The notes beneath the pieces were generated by a model, which was given only the letters and a program-made list of their open reading frames with translations, did not search any database and was not told the DNA's origin. A program made the translations under genes and the position numbers. A stretch of 11,996 nt of DNA from a bacterium (lineage in GTDB: Bacteria; Hydrogenedentota; Hydrogenedentia; Hydrogenedentiales; SLHB01): NCBI GenBank assembly GCA_024231375.1, contig JAAEQP010000930.1:1-11996 (forward strand). The letters run 5' to 3'. This document shows, one piece after another, positions 6,980 through 11,996 of the stretch (position 1 is its first letter; every line of letters starts with the position of its first letter).

Positions 6980-9004
6980 CTACCACTCAATCTCCGTCAC
7001 CATCGCCGGATGATCCGATTCCGGCCCAGTCAGATACCGCGAATCCCTGATCCCCGTCCCGGGCGACAAAAAGATGTGGTCGATGCGGCGACCCGGCGCG
7101 ATCTCCCGTCCTTCCAAGTCTCCATCCCACTTCGTGACCCACGAGTCGTCCAACTGCTGAACCGTGGTCTTGTACGAATCCGACGTCGACCGGAAATTGA
7201 AGTCCCCCATCAGGATGACGTTCCCTTCGCCCTTGAGCCGGTCGAGTATCGCCTGCTGCTGGTAGAGCGGACCGCTGTTGCCCAAGTGCGTCACGACCAC
7301 GTTGAACACCTTTCCTCCAACCTCAATCTTGGCCTGCGCCGCTGCCGTCTGCTCTTTCTGGTGCGCTCCTTCCCCATGGCTGAAGAGGAAGAACGTCGTC
7401 GCGTCGCGCAGTGGATACTTCGACAGCAGCGCCACACCGAACGTCCCCGTGACCGGGCTGGGTCCATAGTACGAGTACATGTCGAGTCCGTCGGCCAAGA
7501 ACCGCACGACGTCGCAGTTGCCGCCCGCGATACGGTTGGTATCGGACTCCGACAATCCAATAATGTCGGCATCAACCTCGCGCATGAGCGCGAGCTGCCC
7601 ATCGAAGTTCTTCTGCATGTCCGCGCTGTAGCCCTGCTGGATGTTGTAGCTCAAAATCCGCAAGGTCCGTGCCTCTCCGGCAAGCGTCGCCGGCTTCGCT
7701 CCAGTCACGCCCACAGCAACAATCGCGCAGGCCGCGGCCACCGCCACAACCACGGGCCATCCCCAACGCTTGGCCTGCGGTCCGTCCACGTGTCCCTTCT
7801 CGCCGCGTCGACATGCAGCGACAGCGCACAAGGCTGGTACAAGCCCCGCCACCAAGTGAACCGCCCAGAAGCGATCGCGGAACAGTGGACCTATCACCGG
7901 GATGTAGTCGTACACGGTAGTGAAAATGTGCGCCATGATCATGGCCACGAGACACAACGCGCCGACCGAGAAGCCAAGTGCCAACGACCGGTTCGATGGG
8001 CGTCCTGTCACCACGCGTTCAGCGCAAACCACGAGGTTCAGCAGGACAACGGGCGACGTGAGGAGCATCAACAAGAGAAACGCACGTGCCCCAATGCCGA
8101 TAGGCGGCGCTACCAACGGGTACGCCTCAATAGTGTTTGGCAGCGTCACCTGATGAAGAAGCACCGTGAGCGTAAGCGAAACCACGAAGACGCAGTTCCA
8201 TGCGGCCAGGACCCCTCGTCTCGTGAGCACCTCAACGACACGCGGGGACGTCATCAGAAATGCGAACCCGGTCACGCTCAGCCCCAGCACCCCAACGACC
8301 AGGCCGTAGTCCGCCTCCGTCCAGCGTGCGATGACGTTCGGCGCAATGAACACGAAGTAGAGGAGCGTCAACGACGCCATGATGCCCAGAGTGCCCACCA
8401 AGACGGTCCCAAGTCCTGAGGAACCATTCGCACTCTCATCGCCACGGGGATCCTTCTCGGCATCCATGATGTAGCGAGGCAGCAACGTACCCGCCACGGC
8501 CGCGAGCGCCCATCCTGCGGGCTGTACATGACGCCACGTCGTGATGTCGAGTCCAGATCCCATCACGCGATACAGAATCGACAGCGCCAGTGCGACCGTA
8601 ATGCCTCCGCCGAACGCCTGGGCATTCCGATACCCCTCCTTCCGTCCCCAATGCCACAGCAGCGACGGAAACAGGACCAAGAAACACGCCACCCCGATAC
8701 CCGAAGCCCACATCTTCCCACGCGTGCTGAGCATCGGCTCGACAACCCGCGCGACGAACATAACCTCTCCGACGACAATGCACGCCCACCCCGGAAGACC
8801 GTCACGAAACGCGAACAGAACCACGGGCGAAAAGAGCAACAGTATCGCCACAATCTCCACCGTGACACCCGTGGAACCCAACCCAAACGCATAGATCGCC
8901 TCAATGAAATCCGCCAGTAGCTGCAGGAAGAACAGAAAGAGCAACGCAAAGAGCATCACCGCCACGAAGTCCCGTCGAGTGCGCCCGCCCATCGCCGAAG
9001 TCAT
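6980..9004 (-). CDS. Integral membrane protein with C-terminal endonuclease/exonuclease/phosphatase (EEP) domain
   Basis: 674 residues from the ATG at 9004. That start has GGGAGGGG (9009-9016) just upstream. A longer GTG start at 9085 falls inside repeat A copy 3 and is rejected. Residues 1 to about 435 are hydrophobic, with about 11-12 membrane segments. Residues about 448-674 form an EEP (DNase I-like) domain with its metal and catalytic motifs intact: SYNIQQG (Asn454), GLSES (Glu486), VTHLG (His573), GDFN (Asp601, Asn603), RIDHIFLS (Asp642, His643) and SDHPAM (Asp664, His665). EEP enzymes cleave phosphodiesters in nucleic acids, phospholipids or inositol phosphates. The membrane-plus-EEP layout recalls eukaryotic CWH43, which acts in GPI-lipid remodelling, so a phospholipid or lipid-linked substrate is plausible. 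The side of the membrane carrying the EEP domain is not clear from sequence. Confidence 0.9.
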   Translation of the reverse strand: MTSAMGGRTRRDFVAVMLFALLFLFFLQLLADFIEAIYAFGLGSTGVTVEIVAILLLFSPVVLFAFRDGLPGWACIVVGEVMFVARVVEPMLSTRGKMWASGIGVACFLVLFPSLLWHWGRKEGYRNAQAFGGGITVALALSILYRVMGSGLDITTWRHVQPAGWALAAVAGTLLPRYIMDAEKDPRGDESANGSSGLGTVLVGTLGIMASLTLLYFVFIAPNVIARWTEADYGLVVGVLGLSVTGFAFLMTSPRVVEVLTRRGVLAAWNCVFVVSLTLTVLLHQVTLPNTIEAYPLVAPPIGIGARAFLLLMLLTSPVVLLNLVVCAERVVTGRPSNRSLALGFSVGALCLVAMIMAHIFTTVYDYIPVIGPLFRDRFWAVHLVAGLVPALCAVAACRRGEKGHVDGPQAKRWGWPVVVAVAAACAIVAVGVTGAKPATLAGEARTLRILSYNIQQGYSADMQKNFDGQLALMREVDADIIGLSESDTNRIAGGNCDVVRFLADGLDMYSYYGPSPVTGTFGVALLSKYPLRDATTFFLFSHGEGAHQKEQTAAAQAKIEVGGKVFNVVVTHLGNSGPLYQQQAILDRLKGEGNVILMGDFNFRSTSDSYKTTVQQLDDSWVTKWDGDLEGREIAPGRRIDHIFLSPGTGIRDSRYLTGPESDHPAMVTEIEW

Positions 9005-9046
9005 AACACCCCTCCCAATGAGTCCGCCCACCAGCCTGGAAGCCCC

Positions 9047-9095
9047 GTAGGGTGCGTCGAGGCCGGCCCTTGGCCGAACGAGCACGCACCTCCGT
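9047..9095. repeat. Dispersed hairpin repeat family A, copy 3 (loop variant)
   Basis: It has the same GTAGGGTGCGTCGA start and GCACGCACC end as copies 1 and 2. The loop is longer and contains GGCCGGCCCTTGGCC, which can fold on itself. Arms are at 9051-9057 and 9084-9090. It lies 43 nt upstream of the EEP start codon, in the same orientation as copy 2 at the other end of that gene. Confidence 0.8.
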
Positions 9096-9112
9096 TATGG
9101 TGAGGTCTCGTT

Positions 9113-9157
9113 GTGGCGTGGTCTCTGACCGCGCCACTCCAACCACCGAAGGTGTCC
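9113..9157. repeat. Dispersed structured repeat family B, copy 2 (short form)
   Basis: GTGGCGTGGTC (9113-9123), loop TCT, GACCGCGCCAC (9127-9137): an 11-pair stem with one G.T pair. The tail CCACCGAAGGTGTCC ends at 9157. Relative to copies 1 and 3, the inner GCGGC/GCCGC segment is missing and one stem pair is changed from C-G to G-C, so pairing is kept. It ends 10 nt before the URO-D gene stop. Confidence 0.75.
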
Positions 9158-9167
9158 AAAGGCCCCC

Positions 9168-10277
9168 TCACGCCCCCATCGCCACCGCCTGATCCACCAT
9201 CGCCAGGTAATTCTCCACCGGCACATAACTCGGCACCGAATTCCCCGACCCAACCGCATACCGGCCGCGCGCCCCGCACACCTCGATCAACTCACGCGTC
9301 TTCGCGCGCACCTCGTCCGGCGTGCCGCCCGAAAGAATGTTGATGTCCAACCCGCCCAGCACCCCGAGCCGGTCCCCATGACGCTCCTGAAACTCCTCCA
9401 CGGGAATGATGGCATCCTCATACGAATGCTTCGCGTCAATCCCCACATCGTCCACCAGGACGTCCATGATAGAAACCAGATTGCCGCACGAATGCAGGAA
9501 GTACGGCCGCCCATGTTCATGCGCCTGCGCAGCGAATTGCTTGTGCCACGCCAGACTGTACATCCGCATCTGGTCCGGCGTGATGAGCGTCCCCGTGCGA
9601 AACCCCATATCGTCCCCCTGGAAGATCGCCACAAGGTTGTCCATGTCCAACAGATGACGATGGTACGCCTTCAACAACTCCCCCACGCGTTCCGCTACCG
9701 CGGCCACCAGGTCCGGCTGCTCGTACACCGCCATGCACAGGCCCTCGATAGACATGAGCTGCGACACATGTTCAAACATGCCGCCGGCATGGCAACTCAG
9801 GAATCCCATCCCCTCGGGGAGGTTGTTGTTCACGTACTCCACCCACGTGAAGTCCATCTGATCGAGCGTAGGCCAAGGATAGGCTTCGAAATCGTCCCAC
9901 GACGCGATGATTCCGTGATGTTGGTCCGTCCAGGTTCGCTTGCGGTCCGACGCGGGCGCAGGGTCGTCGCCGACCACACGGTTCTGTGGAAAAGGGAGGG
10001 AGGTCTCGAACCGGACGCAGTCGTAGCCCATGGCTTGCCAGAAGGCGATGAAGTTGTCGAAATGGGCCTGCTGCGAAGCACGGTCCGAGCCAAACTCCAC
10101 CCACTCGCGGCCCATCAGACCCGTGACGATAGGTTCCATGACCACGGGGTCCACGATGTACTCGACAAGCGGAACACGGCTCTCAGGCGCGCGGCCCAAT
10201 ACGATATCAATGAACTCCGCCGCATCGGGCCGCGGATTCTTCACAGGCACATGACTCGCCACGTACGCTTCCCCCAC
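9168..10277 (-). CDS. URO-D family protein (cobamide methyltransferase-like, not HemE)
   Basis: 369 residues from the GTG at 10277. A second GTG at 10262, with GGGGGAAG before it, would shorten the protein by five residues and is equally plausible. The chain has the layout of the uroporphyrinogen decarboxylase/methylcobamide:CoM methyltransferase superfamily: VPLVEYIVDPVV near the N-terminus, QGDDMGFRTG (residues 220-229), FLHSCGN with His262 and Cys264, GGLDINIL (308-315) and a C-terminal GSGNSVPSYVPVENYLAMVDQA. The heme-pathway arginine motif near the N-terminus (RQAGR) is absent, so HemE is unlikely. In MtaA/MtbA-type enzymes, His-x-Cys plus a later Cys in a PGCG-like motif bind zinc. Here that place reads VGSG (Ser344), so the third ligand appears lost. 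A methyl-transfer role, perhaps demethylating a small organic substrate, is inference. It follows the CMD gene by 15 nt. Confidence 0.88.
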   Translation of the reverse strand: MGEAYVASHVPVKNPRPDAAEFIDIVLGRAPESRVPLVEYIVDPVVMEPIVTGLMGREWVEFGSDRASQQAHFDNFIAFWQAMGYDCVRFETSLPFPQNRVVGDDPAPASDRKRTWTDQHHGIIASWDDFEAYPWPTLDQMDFTWVEYVNNNLPEGMGFLSCHAGGMFEHVSQLMSIEGLCMAVYEQPDLVAAVAERVGELLKAYHRHLLDMDNLVAIFQGDDMGFRTGTLITPDQMRMYSLAWHKQFAAQAHEHGRPYFLHSCGNLVSIMDVLVDDVGIDAKHSYEDAIIPVEEFQERHGDRLGVLGGLDINILSGGTPDEVRAKTRELIEVCGARGRYAVGSGNSVPSYVPVENYLAMVDQAVAMGA

Positions 10278-10292
10278 GCCGCGGCGCAGGGC

Positions 10293-10799
10293 CTACTGCT
10301 CGTCGTAGCGCCACGACTTTCTGAACCGGCGCAAGGACACCGTATGTCCCACCAGTTCCATGAAGTTGCCCATGTAATTGCCAATCCGGACAAGCCGGAG
10401 CGGCAAGTGTAGCAGACGGGCGGTGTCGGCGCCATACTCGGCCTCGAGCTTGGCCCGGACCTCGGGGTCGGTCATCCCCTCCGTCTCGGCCCAGTGCTGC
10501 GCGTACAACACGGCCGTGCGCTCCGCTTCCGGCACATCGCCCAGATCGTCGGCCAGAAGCGCCTCGATCTCAGCGCTATTCATGCCTTCCTTCAGGGCAA
10601 TCTTCGCATGGACATACGTGCAATAGCTACAACGATTTACCTTGGTCACTGCCAGCATCAGCCGCTCCCGGAACTTGGGTTCCACCACCCCTCCCCGCAC
10701 CATCATCCGAAAAATCGACGGCAGGTGGGTCACAACGAACCCCATGTCCTTCAAGAACTCAAGTGGGTTCCGATACGTGCGTTTTCCGAAAGTTGCCAT
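10293..10799 (-). CDS. AhpD-like / carboxymuconolactone decarboxylase (CMD) family protein
   Basis: 168 residues from the ATG at 10799. The hallmark is NRCSYCTYVHAK, a C-x-x-C-x-x-x-H motif with Cys57, Cys60 and His64, as in AhpD-type alkylhydroperoxidases; the surrounding helices (REQ-like FRERLMLAVTKV, then MNSAEIEALLADD) also fit. Such proteins reduce peroxides through a CxxC disulfide, or in other branches carry out decarboxylation. The length is typical for a single CMD domain. The nearest Shine-Dalgarno-like AAGGAG lies 13 nt before the ATG, which is long; a GTG at 10850 would add 17 residues unlike the family and is not favoured. The URO-D gene follows after 15 nt, so the two are probably cotranscribed, and the CMD protein may protect or act with the downstream enzyme. 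That link is inference. Confidence 0.9.
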   Translation of the reverse strand: MATFGKRTYRNPLEFLKDMGFVVTHLPSIFRMMVRGGVVEPKFRERLMLAVTKVNRCSYCTYVHAKIALKEGMNSAEIEALLADDLGDVPEAERTAVLYAQHWAETEGMTDPEVRAKLEAEYGADTARLLHLPLRLVRIGNYMGNFMELVGHTVSLRRFRKSWRYDEQ

Positions 10800-11113
10800 G
10801 CTAGCAGGTGTGCTCCTTGGTAAAGGGCTGCGTCCATCTCCGGATACCACTTCAAACCGGTCTGTCCGGCCCCGGAGTCAAGTCCACGACTTTCAGGAAC
10901 TAACGCAGCCTGACCAAAGGATGTTCCCGCATCAGAAAGTGCGTCTGGCACTCCCGGCAGCCAGATCAGCGCTTCCCCTGCCACCTCCTCCCATGTGTGC
11001 CACCTTCAAGCGAAGCTTGAGGGTGTCCGGACTCATTCCGCAAACGTGACGATGGTATGCGTACGAGGGAGACTTCGGTTACTGGTCACATTTCCCTCTT
11101 CGTTCTCTCCGTT
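10800..11113. other. Intergenic region upstream of the CMD gene
   Basis: No convincing gene. A minus-strand frame at about 10751-10984 overlaps the CMD start and resembles nothing I know. No clear promoter was found for the CMD gene. The only structure is the hairpin at 11001-11025. Confidence 0.5.
11001..11025. repeat. 11-bp stem hairpin with 3-nt loop
   Basis: CACCTTCAAGC (11001-11011), loop GAA, GCTTGAGGGTG (11015-11025); ten Watson-Crick pairs and one T.G. The context GCCACC...GGGTGTCC echoes the tail of repeat family B (CCACCGAAGGTGTCC), as if the B tail had gained an extended arm. No T-tract follows, so a terminator role is unlikely. Confidence 0.55.
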
Positions 11114-11275
11114 GTGGCCGGTCGCGGCTTCTGGGCCGCGCTCTGACCGAGCCACCGACGTGACCGCAGGTCACGCCACCACCGAAGGTGTCCATCCCCA
11201 CGTCCGCGCAGCAACGGGGTGCGGCGCGCTAGCGCGCGCCCGGCTCTGCGAAAGCAGAGCCCTACCACGGCTCCC
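11114..11275. repeat. Dispersed structured repeat family B, copy 3 (long form)
   Basis: Long hairpin 11114-11155 (GTGGC, CGGTC, GCGGC, loop TTCTGG, GCCGC, GACCG, GCCAC). Then comes an extra small hairpin GTGACC/GGTCAC (11160-11174) absent from copy 1, and the tail CCACCGAAGGTGTCC. A perfect palindrome GCGCGCTAGCGCGC (11224-11237) follows, then hairpin GGCTCTGC/GCAGAGCC with a GAAA loop (11242-11261), then CCTACCACGG. It parallels copy 1 module by module. Confidence 0.8.
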
Positions 11276-11432
11276 ATACGCGCTATCGCCCCTCCCACAC
11301 CGTCTCCGAATCCTCTTCATCCTCCCAATCCATGTAGATTCTCTTTCCTCCCGCTCCCACCAGTGCCATCCGTCAAATCCGTGGTTACACACTCTTCCTC
11401 TGTCGCTGGCCGCCGACCGCCGACGGCCCTCT
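11276..11432. other. Pyrimidine-rich spacer downstream of yjbQ
   Basis: The plus strand is C/T-rich and no gene or terminator is visible. A stretch near 11368-11389 (CCATCCGTCAAATCCGTGGTT) looks like a class of short intergenic repeats I associate with other large environmental genomes, but only one copy is present here. Confidence 0.4.
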
Positions 11433-11828
11433 TCACCCCCCAACCACCTGCACCCACACCGTGCGGTTGCGTGGCCCATCGAACTCGCAGAAATACAGCG
11501 ACTGCCACGTGCCCATCTGCAAACGCCCGCCCTGCACCAACACCGTCTCGCTGGACCCCATCATGCTGGCCTTCACGTGCGCCGCGGAATTGCCTTCCGC
11601 GTGGGCGTAATCCCCCTGCCACGGCACAAGCTTCTCCAGGATATGCTTGATGTCGTGGACCACGTCCGGGTCGGCGTTCTCGTTGATCGTGACCGCCGCC
11701 GTGGTGTGCGGCACGAACACATACACCACACCGTCGACCACGCCCGAATCCGACACCGCCGCCTGCACGGCCTCATCGATGTTCACCATCTCACAATGCG
11801 ATTTCGTTCTGACTGGGAATGTTGTCAT
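11433..11828 (-). CDS. yjbQ: YjbQ-family protein (UPF0047, secondary thiamine-phosphate synthase enzyme)
   Basis: 131 residues, complete and of normal length for the family. Conserved motifs: VPHTTAAVTINENADPDV (His41, Glu50, Asp53), EGNSAAHVKASMMGSS (Asn80, His84) and LQMGTWQ (residues 103-109). The family forms small compact trimers with a metal- or phosphate-binding pocket. E. coli YjbQ shows weak thiamin-phosphate synthase activity, which gives the name, but the main physiological role is not settled. The ATG at 11828 has GGAG 8 nt upstream, placed inside the last codons of the preceding gene. That gene ends 2 nt before the ATG, so translational coupling is likely. Confidence 0.95.
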   Translation of the reverse strand: MTTFPVRTKSHCEMVNIDEAVQAAVSDSGVVDGVVYVFVPHTTAAVTINENADPDVVHDIKHILEKLVPWQGDYAHAEGNSAAHVKASMMGSSETVLVQGGRLQMGTWQSLYFCEFDGPRNRTVWVQVVGG

Positions 11829-11830
11829 GG

Positions 11831-11996
11831 TTAGAACTCCGCCTGTTCAAGGTTTCGCAAACCAGCGGCCATGGGCGCCCACATGGCAACCGCACTAAGG
11901 CCGGTGACAAACAAGAACACGAACCCGAGCGCCCACCAGAATGCCTCGGGCGTGGCGAACCGTTCAAGCACACGCCATTGCAGAATCAGGGTCTCC
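11831..11996 (-). CDS. C-terminal end of an unidentified membrane protein, truncated by the window edge
   Basis: The last 55 residues are visible, ending TAA at 11831-11833. They read ETLILQWRVLERF, then a hydrophobic stretch (FWWALGFVFLFVTGLSAVAM) that forms one membrane helix, and a short tail GLRNLEQAEF. The 5' end is beyond 11996. I do not recognise the family. The 2-nt gap to yjbQ and the shared strand point to one operon. Confidence 0.7.
   Translation of the reverse strand, partial: ETLILQWRVLERFATPEAFWWALGFVFLFVTGLSAVAMWAPMAAGLRNLEQAEF

Noticed and set aside
6926..8419. Plus-strand open frame of 497 codons
   Set aside because: It is antisense to the EEP gene, with an arginine/histidine-rich composition typical of a GC-rich shadow frame and no recognisable motif.
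9005..9085. GTG start at 9085 giving a 701-residue EEP protein
   Set aside because: The extra 27 codons run through repeat A copy 3, while the ATG at 9004 has a strong Shine-Dalgarno directly upstream.
4048..9095. CRISPR-like array from the repeated GGTGCGT units
   Set aside because: The copies are more than 2 kb apart, scattered in separate spacers, with no regular spacing.
9168..10277. Heme-pathway uroporphyrinogen decarboxylase HemE
   Set aside because: The N-terminal arginine-rich active-site motif of HemE is missing, whereas the HSCGN motif of the methyltransferase-like branch is present.
9378..10412. Plus-strand open frame of 344 codons
   Set aside because: Antisense to the URO-D gene and running into the CMD gene; the sense frames carry clear family motifs.
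10751..10984. Minus-strand 77-codon frame upstream of the CMD gene
   Set aside because: GTG start with the Shine-Dalgarno-like GGAG directly abutting it, overlap with the first codons of the CMD gene, and no recognisable similarity.

Overview
The window is GC-rich, intron-free and densely coding, and looks bacterial. The gene content suggests an environmental, polysaccharide-degrading bacterium of the Planctomycetota, Lentisphaerota or Hydrogenedentota type. It includes a BNR_4-family beta-propeller, a DUF1961 protein, a Tat-exported sulfatase, a divergent URO-D family protein and an OPT-like membrane protein. That placement is an inference from gene content; there is no rRNA or other marker to confirm it.

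Left part, plus strand (1-3976): a tight three-gene set. It holds the 3' part of a BNR_4 protein, a secreted two-domain protein with a C-terminal DUF1961, and a sulfatase. The gaps are 10 and 3 nt, so this is very probably one operon. The BNR_4 protein carries a His/His/Tyr/Arg set whose spacing matches what I recall of the active site of ulvan lyases (PL24/PL25). The set may therefore cleave and desulfate a sulfated, uronate-containing glycan outside the cytoplasm.

Middle part, plus strand (3977-6663): an intergenic spacer with hairpin repeats, then a 674-residue polytopic membrane protein (OPT/peptide-transporter-like). Its start codon lies where a visible promoter would place the transcription start. 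Next is a compact AT-richer unit: a sigma70-type promoter covered by a 24-bp near-perfect dyad, a strong Shine-Dalgarno, a 44-codon gene encoding a lysine-rich peptide with three consecutive cysteines, and a hairpin-plus-T-tract terminator. This is the most distinctive locus in the window.

Right part, minus strand (6980-11996): a membrane protein fused to an endonuclease/exonuclease/phosphatase (EEP) domain, similar in layout to eukaryotic CWH43; a URO-D/methyltransferase-like protein preceded by an AhpD-like (CMD) protein, probably one operon; and a YjbQ-family protein coupled to an unidentified membrane protein that runs off the right edge.

Two families of hairpin-forming dispersed repeats occupy the spacers. 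Family A (arms GGTGCGT/ACGCACC) is at about 4048, 6907 and 9047. Family B (long hairpin plus CCACcGAAGGTGTCC tail) is at about 6743, 9113 and 11114. They bracket the EEP gene on both sides. I saw no tRNA, rRNA, CRISPR array, insertion sequence or phage gene.
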